This document shows, in pieces, positions 1 to 14,072 of a DNA stretch of 64,000 nucleotides. The stretch is taken from the NCBI RefSeq assembly GCF_004795015.1, contig NZ_SSBI01000034.1:21671-85670 (forward strand), written 5' to 3'. The position numbers and the translations under genes were made by a program. The notes under the pieces are model-generated. The model was not told where the DNA came from. It saw only the letters and a list, made by a program, of their open reading frames with translations, and searched no databases. The stretch comes from Streptomyces sp. A1277 (GTDB taxonomy: Bacteria > Actinomycetota > Actinomycetes > Streptomycetales > Streptomycetaceae). The stretch's first letter is position 1. Each line of letters begins with the position of its first letter.

Positions 1-398
1 TCCGGCCCGCGAACAGCCCCCGGACAGCCCGCGCCCGCCGCCTCGCGGGCGGTGCCGCACTCCCGCGCACGTACGGCTCGCAGCCCCGGAGCTACTCCCG
101 TGCAGCTCAAAAGGGTGGGGGCCAGCCACAGCCGATCACTTCCGCGACAATTCGGTAACCGGTGGATCGGAAAAGGAACTGGCGTTACGGTGAAGGAGAC
201 CTGTGGGTATAAGTGTTCGAGGGGGCTGCTGTGCGTGCGCGGAACACACGCCACAGCACAGCTCTTTTCGGCCACTTATCCACGTCTCTGTGGTCCCCCG
301 GGGCGGTCAGGCGCACCCCACGCGATCCCCTACTTGACGCCAGGACTCCATCCCGTTGTGGCGTCTATTTCGCCGTGTTCACGATCGGAGCATCTGCG
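1..398. other. Upstream region of the mbtH gene, no convincing gene
   Basis: No open frame here has the third-position GC pattern of a real gene. A short hairpin at 32-51 (arms CGCCCGC/GCGGGCG) could end an upstream transcript. An imperfect inverted repeat at 227-258 (TGCTGTGCGTG facing CACGCCACAGCA) lies about 140 bases before the mbtH start and could be a regulator site for the cluster; this is inference from symmetry only. GC is slightly lower around 360-420, as is common near Streptomyces promoters. Confidence 0.4.
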
Positions 399-605
399 AT
401 GAGTAATCCCTTCGAATTCCACGAAGGACGTTTTGTCGTACTGCAGAATGAGGAGGCATACCACTCGCTGTGGCCGGCGGCCATGGAGGTGCCCGCCGGG
501 TGGCGCCTCGTTCTTAAGGAGTCCTCGCGCCAAGCGTGCCTGGATTACGTGACAGAAAGAGGGACGGACCTCCGCCCTGCCGGCCTGGCCACCACGACCG
601 CATGA
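399..605 (+). CDS. MbtH-like protein
   Basis: A 68-residue MbtH-family chaperone; such proteins bind NRPS adenylation domains and are often needed for their folding or activity. The family hallmarks are visible: MSNPF start, a mid-protein SLWP, GWRLVL, a Cys-Leu-Tyr-Val stretch (ACLDYV) and a TDLRP tail. Length fits the usual 60-75 residues. The ATG at 399 is chosen because the family signature begins there, although the frame stays open upstream. It overlaps the following regulator gene by ATGA. The likely clients are the three adenylation domains encoded at 7.1-16.7 kb. Confidence 0.95.
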   Translation: MSNPFEFHEGRFVVLQNEEAYHSLWPAAMEVPAGWRLVLKESSRQACLDYVTERGTDLRPAGLATTTA

Positions 606-1246
606 CCGCGCTGCTTGCCCGTCCCGTTCAGCGGGTCCGAACTCTGCTGGCAGACGACGACCCCATCTCCCGCGACGTCGTGCAGGTCGCGCTGCGCAGC
701 GATGACCGACTCCACCTCGTGGCGGGCATCGACAGCCGCCGACCGCTCTCGGAATGGCCCCTGGGCCGGGTCGAGGTCGTCGTGCTCGGCCTCAGCCACG
801 GTGACGTCCTGCTCAGCACGCTGCGGGATCTCGCCGCCCGCAAGATCAAGTCCGTCGTGGTGGGCCTGGACTGGAACCGCAGGGTCCTCGACAACGTCCT
901 GGCGGCGGGGGCCTCGGGCTGCCTGGTGAAGGACGCCAGGCTTGAGGGGGTCGTCAGCGGGGTGCGCGCGGTGGCGGCGGGCAACCGCGTCCTGTCGCCC
1001 CGCCTCCTGGAGATCTACGCACCGCGCCACGCCCGCGACGGCGGCGCCGACGATCTGGTGATATCCCGCCTCACCCTGCGCGAACGGGAGATCCTGAGCC
1101 TGCTTGGCGAGGGACTGTCCACGTCCGAGGTGGCGGCGGCCTGCGGAGTGTCCGGCGCGACCATCAAGAGCCACGTCTCGCACGCCCTCACCAAACTGCG
1201 GGCGCGCAGCAGGCTGGAAGCCGTACTGATGCTGAAGAGGCAGTAG
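602..1246 (+). CDS. LuxR/NarL-type regulator with degenerate receiver domain
   Basis: A 214-residue protein with response-regulator architecture. Residues about 13-125 form a receiver-like domain and about 150-212 a LuxR helix-turn-helix (LTLREREIL, then a recognition helix in SGATIKSHVSHAL). The acidic triad LADDDP near residue 18-20 and the switch Lys (GCLVKD) are present. The usual phosphoacceptor Asp is replaced by Gly63 (VVVLGLS) and the conserved Thr/Ser position reads VVVGL. Phosphorylation control is therefore unlikely, and ligand- or dimer-based control is inferred. The start overlaps the mbtH stop (ATGA). It is the only transcription regulator next to the NRPS cluster and is the probable pathway-specific regulator. 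Confidence 0.85.
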   Translation: MTALLARPVQRVRTLLADDDPISRDVVQVALRSDDRLHLVAGIDSRRPLSEWPLGRVEVVVLGLSHGDVLLSTLRDLAARKIKSVVVGLDWNRRVLDNVLAAGASGCLVKDARLEGVVSGVRAVAAGNRVLSPRLLEIYAPRHARDGGADDLVISRLTLREREILSLLGEGLSTSEVAAACGVSGATIKSHVSHALTKLRARSRLEAVLMLKRQ

Positions 1247-1258
1247 CCTCCGCAACCT

Positions 1259-1292
1259 GGTCCGTCGGCGGCCCCGGGGCCGCCGACGGACC
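1259..1292. terminator. Bidirectional hairpin terminator
   Basis: A perfect 15-bp stem (arms 1259-1273 and 1278-1292) closes a CCGG loop. It lies between two convergent genes, the LuxR-type regulator ending at 1246 and the LeuA-like gene ending at 1299, so it can serve both strands. It has no U-tract, as is usual in Streptomyces. Confidence 0.85.
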
Positions 1293-1298
1293 CCGATC

Positions 1299-2498
1299 TC
1301 ACACCGTCGCGGGCTGCCCGGCCGGCAGTTCGCGGTGGCCAGCCAGCTCGCGGGCCAGCCGCTCCTGGACCAGTGACAGGTCCTCGCAGTCGACGCCCTC
1401 GCGTTCGCTGATGTGCGTGCGGTAGAGCTGGTCGAACCGCTCCTCGTCCACATCGGCCCCTATCTGCTCCAGCATGTGGCGCAGTATGCCGCGGCCGGAG
1501 TGCCGCCCGATGAGCAGCGAGCGGCTGCGGCCGAACCGGGACGGCTCTACGAACTCGTACGTGGTCGGATTGCTCAGCATCCCCTTCTGGTGGATGCCCG
1601 CCGTAGTGCCGAACACGTACGTGCCGAAGATCGGCTTGTTGCGGGGCTCGTCGAGGTGGATGATCCGGCGCAGCGTCTCATACGCGTCGTACATGAGCGA
1701 CAGGTCGACGCCGGTGCTCATCCCGTACTCCTCGGTCTTGTACGCGAGGACGGCGGCCAGTTCCTCCAGCGGGGTGTTGCCGCCCCGCTCACCGATGCCG
1801 CCCAGCGTCACCTGGACCTCGTCGGCGCCCGCCCGCAGCGCCGCGAGCGCGTTCGCCAGCGACAGGCCGAAGTCGTTGTGGCAGTGCGTCGAGATCCGTA
1901 CGGAGGGCGGCACCCAGGACCGGACCTTGGCGATCAGCGCGCCGTACTCCTCGGGCACGGCACAGCCCGTGGTGTCGGCCAGGATCACGCAGTCCGCGCC
2001 CGCCTGGACGGCGCTGTCGCACAGTGCGTGCACCAGGTCGTCCGCGCCCCGGCTGGCGTCCTCGATGCCCACCGACACGTGGCTCACCCCCAGCGACCGG
2101 GCGAAGGCCACGCTGTCGGTGATCTCGTCGATGGACTGCTGGCGGGTGATGCCCCGTTTGTGGGTCAGATGGATGTCGCTGCCGGTGGCCACGAGCTGCA
2201 CCTCGTGGTTGTCGGTGCCGGCTGCCTCCACGGCGGTCTCGATGTCGCTGCGCATCGTCCGGGAGAACGTCGCCAGCCGGGCCCGCTTGAGTTCCTGGGC
2301 GATCAGCCGAGTCGCCTCGAAGTCGCGGGGCGAGGACGCGGGGAATGCGGCCTCCACCACGTCGACGCCGAGCTCCTCGATGCGTCGGGCCATCTCCACC
2401 TTGTCGTCCGGCTGCATCGCGTTACCGGGCGCCTGCTCCCCGTCCCGCAGCGTGGTGTCGACTACGGCGATCCGCCGGTTCTGTGTCGGCGCTGTCAT
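1299..2498 (-). CDS. 2-isopropylmalate/homocitrate synthase family enzyme (LeuA-like)
   Basis: A 399-residue DRE-TIM metallolyase that condenses acetyl-CoA with a 2-oxo acid. Visible signatures are TTLRDGEQAPG near the N-terminus, metal-binding HCHNDFG (His205 and His207) and the GGIGERGGNTPLEE loop. The protein ends soon after the catalytic region, so it lacks the C-terminal leucine-feedback domain of housekeeping LeuA (usually over 500 residues) and resembles homocitrate synthase or AksA in size. Which 2-oxo acid it uses cannot be read from the sequence. It is the last gene of a minus-strand operon with LeuC-like, LeuD-like, aminotransferase and oxygenase genes. The ATG at 2498 has GGGAGGGACC-type purine-rich sequence upstream. 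Confidence 0.88.
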   Translation of the reverse strand: MTAPTQNRRIAVVDTTLRDGEQAPGNAMQPDDKVEMARRIEELGVDVVEAAFPASSPRDFEATRLIAQELKRARLATFSRTMRSDIETAVEAAGTDNHEVQLVATGSDIHLTHKRGITRQQSIDEITDSVAFARSLGVSHVSVGIEDASRGADDLVHALCDSAVQAGADCVILADTTGCAVPEEYGALIAKVRSWVPPSVRISTHCHNDFGLSLANALAALRAGADEVQVTLGGIGERGGNTPLEELAAVLAYKTEEYGMSTGVDLSLMYDAYETLRRIIHLDEPRNKPIFGTYVFGTTAGIHQKGMLSNPTTYEFVEPSRFGRSRSLLIGRHSGRGILRHMLEQIGADVDEERFDQLYRTHISEREGVDCEDLSLVQERLARELAGHRELPAGQPATV

Positions 2499-2511
2499 GG
2501 GTCCCTCCCTC

Positions 2512-2579
2512 AGTCAGTGGTCGGTCCGAGTCAGTGGTCGGTCCGAGTCAGTGGTCGCTCCGAGTCAGTGGTCGCTCCG
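2512..2579. repeat. Four tandem 17-bp repeats in the LeuA-like gene leader
   Basis: Four head-to-tail copies of AGTCAGTGGTCGGTCCG (the last two carry a single G-to-C change) fill most of the 90-bp gap between the oxygenase gene and the LeuA-like gene on the minus strand. No other feature is seen in the gap. The array may set spacing or form an RNA structure ahead of the last operon gene; function is unknown. Confidence 0.9.
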
Positions 2580-2588
2580 GCCGCCCGC

Positions 2589-3593
2589 TCAGTCGCCGAC
2601 CCGGCCTGGCACCGCGCCCACCCACTCGTCGGCGAATCGTTCCGCCCTCGCCTCATCGCGGAAGGCGTACGTCTTCAGCAGCCAGCGCTCGCGGGCCCGG
2701 TCGTGGTCGTGGACCTCGATGCGCTCCCGGTTGTGCAGGCCGTCCTGGTTGGCGAAGGTGAACAGGTCGCCGGTGCGGATGCGGTGCCGGGTGCGCTCGG
2801 CGCGGGCTAGCGAGTTCTTCAGGGCGATCAGCGCGTCCTTCGCCTCGTCCGGGCTGTCGGCGGCGACCGTGGTGTGGGTGTCCAGGTACCGGAAGCTGTA
2901 CGCGTTCTCCAGGATCGGGTGGTGCCCGGACTGGGTCAGGCCCTGGTTCGCGTCCTTGGAGACGACGTCGAAGGGGGTGACGAAGTACGGCTCGCGCAGC
3001 ACCTTCTGCTCGGCGTCCGTGAGCCGGGTCAGCAGCTCGCGCCCCGACACGAAGCCGGTGTAGACGAGGTCGCCCTCCGGGCAGCGCATGCCGAGCAGGG
3101 TGATGAAGTCCGCCCGCACCCGGTGCGCGGTGCGGTCGTTGTGGAAGACCAGCTCGCCCTCGGTGAAGCCGGTCTGCTGACCGGCGTACTGGTCGTGCGC
3201 GATGACGTCGGTGAAGAAGTCCCCGTTGAAGCGGGTCGCGTACGCCAGCAGGGGAGCGCCGGTGAGCTGTGAGAACAGCGTGTGCAGGGCTTCGGCGACG
3301 AAGGTGGTCTTGCGCGCGTACTTGTCAGCGAGCGGGTCCGCGTTGCCCAGCAGCGGAACCTCGTCGTCCAGCGGGCAGTTGCGCAGGACGTGGACGTCGA
3401 CGCCGGCGCGACGGTCGGCCTGGATGCGGTCGCACACCTCGGTGAGGAAGGACGGCACGGAGCCGGAGGCGATGAGGTCCGCCACCGCCTGGGCGAAGGC
3501 GGGGTAGTCCTGGTAGGGATTGCCCCGGACCGTCGTGAGGACGGAGTGCAGGGAGCGCCGTTCTGCTTCGGTCAGTTCGTGGGTGAGGTGCAT
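2589..3593 (-). CDS. Fe(II)/2-oxoglutarate-dependent oxygenase (clavaminate synthase-like)
   Basis: A 334-residue non-heme iron oxygenase resembling the clavaminate synthase/VioC/AsnO group that hydroxylates amino acids. Iron ligands are visible as HND (His151 and Asp153, in VFHNDRTAH) and a distal His287 (GLHNRER), followed by an Arg-rich RERWLLK segment that would hold 2-oxoglutarate. Keeping the Asp argues for hydroxylation rather than halogenation. I chose ATG 3593, which has AGGAAC about 9 bases upstream; a start at 3644 would overlap the aminotransferase gene. Its operon position suggests it modifies the amino acid made by the LeuACD-like and aminotransferase enzymes. The exact substrate is unknown. 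Confidence 0.85.
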   Translation of the reverse strand: MHLTHELTEAERRSLHSVLTTVRGNPYQDYPAFAQAVADLIASGSVPSFLTEVCDRIQADRRAGVDVHVLRNCPLDDEVPLLGNADPLADKYARKTTFVAEALHTLFSQLTGAPLLAYATRFNGDFFTDVIAHDQYAGQQTGFTEGELVFHNDRTAHRVRADFITLLGMRCPEGDLVYTGFVSGRELLTRLTDAEQKVLREPYFVTPFDVVSKDANQGLTQSGHHPILENAYSFRYLDTHTTVAADSPDEAKDALIALKNSLARAERTRHRIRTGDLFTFANQDGLHNRERIEVHDHDRARERWLLKTYAFRDEARAERFADEWVGAVPGRVGD

Positions 3594-3624
3594 GCCGATC
3601 GGTTCCTGACGGATGGGCCGACGT

Positions 3625-4815
3625 TCAGGCCGGCGAGGGGACAACGGTGAGGAGGAAGGTGGCGAGGCGCGCCAGGATCTCCTTGAGCGCGTCCGGGGGC
3701 TGGGTGAGCGACAGGCGTACGTGCCCCTCGCCGCCGGGGCCGAATGCCGAGCCCGGTGTGACCGCCACAGCCGCCTCGGACAGCAGCCGTGCGGCGAAGG
3801 TGGTGTCGGTGAGGCCGGTGGCCCGGATGTCGGCGAGGACGTAGAACGTGCCGGACGGCGGCCTGGCGCGCACCCCGGGCAGGGTGTTCAGCCCCGCCAC
3901 GAGCAGCCGGGCCCGGTCGGCATAGGCGTCCGCCATGGCCCGCAGCGACTCCTGCGGGCCGGTGAGCGCGGCCAGCCCGCCGCTCTGCACGAACGATCCC
4001 GCGCAGGCCACCGTGTGCTGGTGGACGGCGAGCATCGCGGCGACGAGGTCGGGCGGACCGGCCGCCCAGCCGAGCCGCCAGCCCGGCATCGCGTACGCCT
4101 TGGAGAAGCCGTTGACGGTCACGGTGCGGTCCGCGCAGCGCGGACGGGCCGCGATGCTGAGGTGCCGGGCGTCGTCCAGGACCAGCTTCTCGTAGATCTC
4201 GTCGGTGACGATCAGCAGGTCGTGGTCGAGGGCGAGCCCCTCCAGGTCCGCCGCTTCCCGGGGGGTGAGCATGCGGCCGGTCGGGTTGTTGGGGGTGTTG
4301 AGCACCAGGGCCTTGGTGCGGGGTGTGACGTGCTCCTCCAGGCGGGAACGGTCCAGGGCGAAGCCGTCTTTGGCGGACAGGGGCACGCTCACCGGGACCG
4401 CGCCCGCCAGCCGTGCCATCGCCTGGTAGCTCACCCAGCTGGGCGTTGGCACCAGGAGTTCGTCGCCCGGGTCGAGGAGAGCCATGAAGGCGGCGAAGAG
4501 GGCATGCTTGGAGGACGGGGTGACTAGGACGCCGGTGTCCGCGTCGACGGCGACGCCGTTGTCCCGCAGCAGCTTCGCGGCGATCGCCGTACGCAGCTCG
4601 GGCAGCCCCCGGCTGGCCGTGTAGTGGGTGAAACCGTCGTCCATCGCGCGGGCGGCGGCCTCGGTGACGTGGGCGGGCGTGTCGAAGTCGGGGTCGCCGC
4701 CGCCCGCGTCCAGGACGTCGACGCCCTGCGCGCGCAACTCCTTGACCCGGTCGTTCAGTCGGACGGTCACCGACTCGGTGACCGTGGCGCAGCGCGCCGC
4801 GATCCGGCCGCTCAT
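3625..4815 (-). CDS. Class I/II PLP-dependent aminotransferase
   Basis: A 396-residue fold-type I aminotransferase. Signatures are GGGDPDFDTP near the N-terminus, NTPNNPTG, TDEIYEKLV, the Schiff-base lysine in NGFSKAYAMPGW (Lys239) and a C-terminal GEGHVRLSL arginine motif for the substrate carboxylate. The start ATG at 4815 overlaps the LeuD-like stop by ATGA, which indicates translational coupling. In this operon it most plausibly aminates the chain-extended 2-oxo acid made by the LeuACD-like enzymes. Housekeeping aspartate-type activity cannot be excluded from sequence alone. Confidence 0.88.
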   Translation of the reverse strand: MSGRIAARCATVTESVTVRLNDRVKELRAQGVDVLDAGGGDPDFDTPAHVTEAAARAMDDGFTHYTASRGLPELRTAIAAKLLRDNGVAVDADTGVLVTPSSKHALFAAFMALLDPGDELLVPTPSWVSYQAMARLAGAVPVSVPLSAKDGFALDRSRLEEHVTPRTKALVLNTPNNPTGRMLTPREAADLEGLALDHDLLIVTDEIYEKLVLDDARHLSIAARPRCADRTVTVNGFSKAYAMPGWRLGWAAGPPDLVAAMLAVHQHTVACAGSFVQSGGLAALTGPQESLRAMADAYADRARLLVAGLNTLPGVRARPPSGTFYVLADIRATGLTDTTFAARLLSEAAVAVTPGSAFGPGGEGHVRLSLTQPPDALKEILARLATFLLTVVPSPA

Positions 4816-5405
4816 GCGGGGGTGGACACCGGCAGGCCGGGCCTGCGGCGTCGCTCGTAGGCTGCGATGGCGTCCTCGTGCCGGAGCGTCGCCGCGATCT
4901 GGTCGAGTCCTTCGAGCATGCGGGCCCGGGTGTCCTCGTCCAGGGCGAACCCGGCCTCCAGCCCTTCGGCACGGACCGTCCTCCCGCGCAGGTCGACGGT
5001 GATCGCGGTGTCCGGCTCGGCCTCGATCCGCTGCCACAGCTCATCGACCGTCGGGTGCGGCAGGGTCACCGTGAGCAGCCCCGCCATCAGGGAGTTGGCC
5101 CGGAAGATGTCCGCGAAGCTCGGGGTGATCACCACCTTGAACCCGTAGTCCTGGAGCGCCCACACGGCATACTCGCGGGACGATCCGGTGCCGAACATCT
5201 CGCCGGCGACGAGGATGGAACCGCCTTGGTAGGCGGCCTGGTTGAGGACGAAGTCGGGATCCTTGCGCCAGTCGCCGAACAGGCCGTCCTCGAAGCCGTT
5301 GCGCCGGTGGGTGGCGCAGAACCGACCCGGGATGATCTGGTCGGTGTCGACATCGCGCCGTCGCAGCGGCACGGCGGTCCCGGTGTGGACGGTGAACTTC
5401 TCCAT
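4812..5405 (-). CDS. 3-isopropylmalate/homoaconitate dehydratase small subunit (LeuD-like)
   Basis: A 197-residue swivelling-domain subunit of an aconitase-family isomerase. It begins MEKFTVHTGTAVPL and shows RRRDVDTDQIIPGRF, GTGSSREYAVWAL and the IFRANSL region, all typical of LeuD. Length matches LeuD (about 190-200). It follows the LeuC-like gene with a 16-base gap and overlaps the aminotransferase gene by 4 bases. Together with the LeuC-like subunit it would move the hydroxyl group of the LeuA-like product. Whether the substrate is isopropylmalate or homocitrate is open. Confidence 0.9.
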   Translation of the reverse strand: MEKFTVHTGTAVPLRRRDVDTDQIIPGRFCATHRRNGFEDGLFGDWRKDPDFVLNQAAYQGGSILVAGEMFGTGSSREYAVWALQDYGFKVVITPSFADIFRANSLMAGLLTVTLPHPTVDELWQRIEAEPDTAITVDLRGRTVRAEGLEAGFALDEDTRARMLEGLDQIAATLRHEDAIAAYERRRRPGLPVSTPA

Positions 5406-5421
5406 GCGGGTGACTCCTCGC

Positions 5422-6801
5422 TCACAGATCGGCCGGGGCGGCGAGCCGCCCGGTGACGGCGGTCGCGGCGGCGACCGGGGGCGACACGAGATGGGTCCTG
5501 GCCCCGGGCCCCTGGCGGCCCTCGAAGTTGCGGTTGCTGGTGGAGGCGGAGCGGGTGCCCGCGCTGAGCCGGTCCTCGCCCAGCGACACGCACATCGAAC
5601 AGCCCGCGGCCGCGCGGAACTCGGCCCCCGCCCGCAGGAAGACCTGGTCGAGCCCCTCGTCGACGGCCTGCGCCCGGACTCGCATCGAGCCGGGCACCAC
5701 CACCATGCGCACCCCGTCGGCCAGCTTCCGTCCGTCGAGCACATCGGCGGCCGCCCGCAGGTCCTCGATGCGGCCATTGGTGCACGAGCCGAGGAAGACC
5801 AGGTCGATGGGGACGTCCCGGAGCGCGGTGCCGGGCCGCAGGTCCATGTAGTCGAGGGCGCGGTGCGCGGCGGCGCGCAGCACGGCGTCCTCGAACTCCT
5901 CCGGCGCGGGCACCCGGCCGTCCAGCGGGACGCTCTGCCCCGGGTTGGTGCCCCAGGACACGTAGGGGGTCAACTCGCCCGCGTCGACGGTGATCTCCTT
6001 GTCGAAGACCGCGTCGTCGTCGGAGCGCAGCGACAGCCAGTACGCGCGTTCCTCGGCCGAGGGGTGATCCAGGTAGTCCAGGGTGGTGCGGTCCGCGGCG
6101 ATGATCCCGGCGGCGGAGCCCATCTCGACCGTCATGTTGCACAGGGTCATCCGGGCTTCCATCGACATGTTCGCGACGGCCTCGCCCCGGTACTCCACGA
6201 TGTGGTCCTGGCCCGACTGGGTGCCATACCGGGCGATCAGCGACAGAACGAGGTCCTTGGCGGTCACCCCGGCGGGCAGCCGCCCCTCGACGGTGACCCG
6301 CATGTCGCGCGGACGCTGCTTGGGCAGCGTCTGCGTGGCGAGGACGTGCTCGACCTGGCTGGTGCCGATGCCGAAGGACAGGGCGCCGAAAGCGCCAAGC
6401 GTGGTGGTGTGCGAGTCGCAGCACACGATCGTCATCCCCGGCTGGACCAGGCCCAGTTCGGGGGCGATGACCGCGTAGATGCCCTGTCCGGGCTGGCCGA
6501 GCCGGTGGAAGGGAATGCCGAACTCCGCGGAGTTGCTGCCCATCAGCCTGCGCTGGGCGCGCCTGCCCTCGTCCGGGTCCGGCCGGTCCACCGCGATCGT
6601 CGGCGTGCTGTGGTCCTCGGTGGCGACGGTCAGGTCCGGCCTGCGCACGGTCCGTCCCGCGGCGCGCAGCCCGTCGAATGCCTGCGGAGTGTTGACCTCG
6701 TGCAGGAGCTGCATGTCGATATAGAGGAGATCCTCGCCGCCCGTGCCGCGCCGCACGAGGTGGGACTGCCAGATCTTCGACGCGAGGGTCGTTCCCGCCA
6801 T
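5422..6801 (-). CDS. 3-isopropylmalate/homoaconitate dehydratase large subunit (LeuC-like)
   Basis: A 459-residue aconitase-family large subunit. The [4Fe-4S] ligands are visible: Cys340 in GSCTNG and Cys401 and Cys404 in GCSMC. TVATEDHSTPT and CCDSHTTTLGAFG are further LeuC signatures. The length is close to LeuC (about 465-475). The ATG at 6801 starts the MAGTTLASKIW sequence; longer in-frame starts lack homology. It is the first gene of the minus-strand precursor operon and is transcribed away from the NRPS operon from a shared 309-bp region. No LeuB-type dehydrogenase gene is present in the window. Confidence 0.9.
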   Translation of the reverse strand: MAGTTLASKIWQSHLVRRGTGGEDLLYIDMQLLHEVNTPQAFDGLRAAGRTVRRPDLTVATEDHSTPTIAVDRPDPDEGRRAQRRLMGSNSAEFGIPFHRLGQPGQGIYAVIAPELGLVQPGMTIVCCDSHTTTLGAFGALSFGIGTSQVEHVLATQTLPKQRPRDMRVTVEGRLPAGVTAKDLVLSLIARYGTQSGQDHIVEYRGEAVANMSMEARMTLCNMTVEMGSAAGIIAADRTTLDYLDHPSAEERAYWLSLRSDDDAVFDKEITVDAGELTPYVSWGTNPGQSVPLDGRVPAPEEFEDAVLRAAAHRALDYMDLRPGTALRDVPIDLVFLGSCTNGRIEDLRAAADVLDGRKLADGVRMVVVPGSMRVRAQAVDEGLDQVFLRAGAEFRAAAGCSMCVSLGEDRLSAGTRSASTSNRNFEGRQGPGARTHLVSPPVAAATAVTGRLAAPADL

Positions 6802-7110
6802 ACCTATTGGCCCTTCGCCGCAGGGGGAGAGTGAGGCGTACGGGAGCCGCCGCGCCCCGGGAAGCGGCGGGCCCTTCTTCGCCGCGCCCATGGGAGCACG
6901 CACGGCACGCGACGCACAGTCGACCGCGGTGGGTGTACTCCTCCGCCTTTTCCGGTGCTTCCACCTTTGGCGGAGCCGACCCCCCTCCAACGAGCGAAGA
7001 CGATGCCCGGCGGCCTTGCCATGCTCGCGGTCACGTCCCCCGCTGGGGCGCGGTCACAGTCCCCGCGAGAGAGCGGTCACGTCCCCCGCAAGTGATCCGA
7101 AAGGCCACCG
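6802..7110. promoter_or_regulatory. Divergent promoter region between precursor and NRPS operons
   Basis: This 309-bp gap separates the LeuC-like operon (minus) and the NRPS operon (plus) and must carry promoters for both. A 7-bp stem (6847-6870, arms CCGCCGC/GCGGCGG) lies in the leader of the LeuC-like gene. The NRPS-proximal end carries three spaced direct repeats (entered separately). I see no confident -35/-10 pair. Confidence 0.6.
7028..7089. promoter_or_regulatory. Three 16-bp direct repeats at 23-bp period upstream of NRPS
   Basis: CGGTCACGTCCCCCGC occurs at 7028-7043 and 7074-7089, with a near copy CGGTCACAGTCCCCGC at 7051-7066. Start-to-start spacing is exactly 23 bp, about two helical turns, and the last copy ends 21 bases before the NRPS start codon. 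Evenly phased direct repeats of this kind resemble activator sites (SARP and PhoP sites are also direct repeats, with 11- or 22-bp spacing). The LuxR-type regulator at 602-1246 is a candidate binder; this is inference. Confidence 0.6.
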
Positions 7111-12833
<5,723 letters not shown>

Positions 12834-12837
<4 letters not shown>

Positions 12838-14072
12838 AGTCCGATCTGCTGGTCCTGAAGGACCGATCCGTCCTGGCCCTGCTCACCGCCCGGTCCGTCT
12901 CCCTGCTGGGCAACGCGATCATGCCGATCGCGCTGGCCTTCGCGATCCTGGAGATGCCCGGTGGCTCCGCGACCGTACTCGGTCTGGTGCTCGCGACCCG
13001 CATGGTGACCCAGCTGCTGTTCATCCTGCTCGGCGGGGTCTTCGCCGACCGGCTGCCCAAGCAGCGCCTGATGATCGGCGCGGACGTCGCGGCGGGGGCC
13101 GTCCAGGTGGTGGCTGCCCTGCTGATCACCGGGGGGTCGGCGTCTCCCGTGGCGCTCGCCGGTCTCGCCGCGCTGAGCGGCGCGGCGGCCGCCCTGTTCG
13201 AACCCGCGTCCCGGTCCGTGATGCCGGCGCTGGTCGACGGCGACTCCCTCCAGTCCGCGAACGCCCTGCTGAAGCTGTCCATGCGCGGTGGCAGCATCCT
13301 CGGCGCGGCTTTCGGCGGCGTCCTCGTCGCCATCATGGGCGCCGGACACACGCTCCTCGTGGACGCCGGGACGTTCTTCGTGTCGGCCCTGCTTCTGACC
13401 CTGGTGCGCGTCGTCGCACCGGTCGCCAAGGGGCCCACCAAGACGATGCTGGCGGCGCTGCGCGAAGGCTGGCAGGAGTTCACCGCCCGGCAGTGGGTGT
13501 GGGTGATGGTCACCCAGATGGCGGTCGTCAACGTCCTGCTGGCCGGATCCTTCTACGTCCTGGGGCCGGTCGTAGCCAAGCAGACGTACGGCGGCGCCAC
13601 CGGCTGGAGCACCGTCCTCACCGTCCAGGCGATCGGCTTCGTGGCGGGCACCCTGGTCGCTATGCGCATCCGGCCCGCCCGGCCCATCCGGGTGGCCGCC
13701 CTGGCCACGGCGGGCTTCCCGCTCTCCCTGTTCCTGCTGGCCGCTCAGGCCCCGCTGGCCGCGGTCTGCGTGGCCGCCTTCGCCTCCGCGATCTTCATCG
13801 ACGTTTACGAGGTCATGCTCGACACGACACTCCAGAAGAACATCCCCCCCGAGGCGCTGTCCCGCGTCATGTCCTATGAAGCCCTGGGTACCTTCGCCCT
13901 GGTGCCCCTCGGCAGCGCCATCGCCGGCCCTGTCTCCCACGGACTGGGCGTCGGCCCCACCCTGGCCTGGGCCGGAGCCCTCATCGTCGCGGCGGGCGTC
14001 GTAACCTTCCTGCTGCCCTCCATCCGCGCCGTGCCGCCGGTCAAGCCCGAGCAACTGGAGGAAGCGCGATGA
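12834..14072 (+). CDS. MFS transporter (probable product exporter)
   Basis: A 412-residue major facilitator with about ten to twelve hydrophobic segments. The loop after the second segment reads GGVFADRLPKQRLM, the MFS motif A position. It resembles enterobactin/drug exporters of the EntS type. The ATG overlaps the NRPS stop (ATGA) and its own stop overlaps the thioesterase start, so it is translated as part of the biosynthetic operon. Export of, and self-resistance to, the peptide product is the likely role. Confidence 0.88.

Noticed and set aside
213..398. Longer start for the MbtH gene (130-residue reading)
   Set aside because: The added 62 residues have no codon bias or homology; the MbtH signature begins at 399.
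1413..3063. Long plus-strand open frames over the LeuA-like and oxygenase genes
   Set aside because: They are mirror frames of high-GC coding sequence on the minus strand and encode no recognisable protein.
1299..6801. Housekeeping leucine biosynthesis genes
   Set aside because: The LeuA-like protein lacks the regulatory domain, and the operon includes an amino-acid oxygenase and faces an NRPS; a dedicated role is more likely, though not proven.
7028..7089. Short CRISPR or attachment-site repeats
   Set aside because: Only three copies, with 7-bp gaps, placed at a promoter; a regulator site is the simpler reading.
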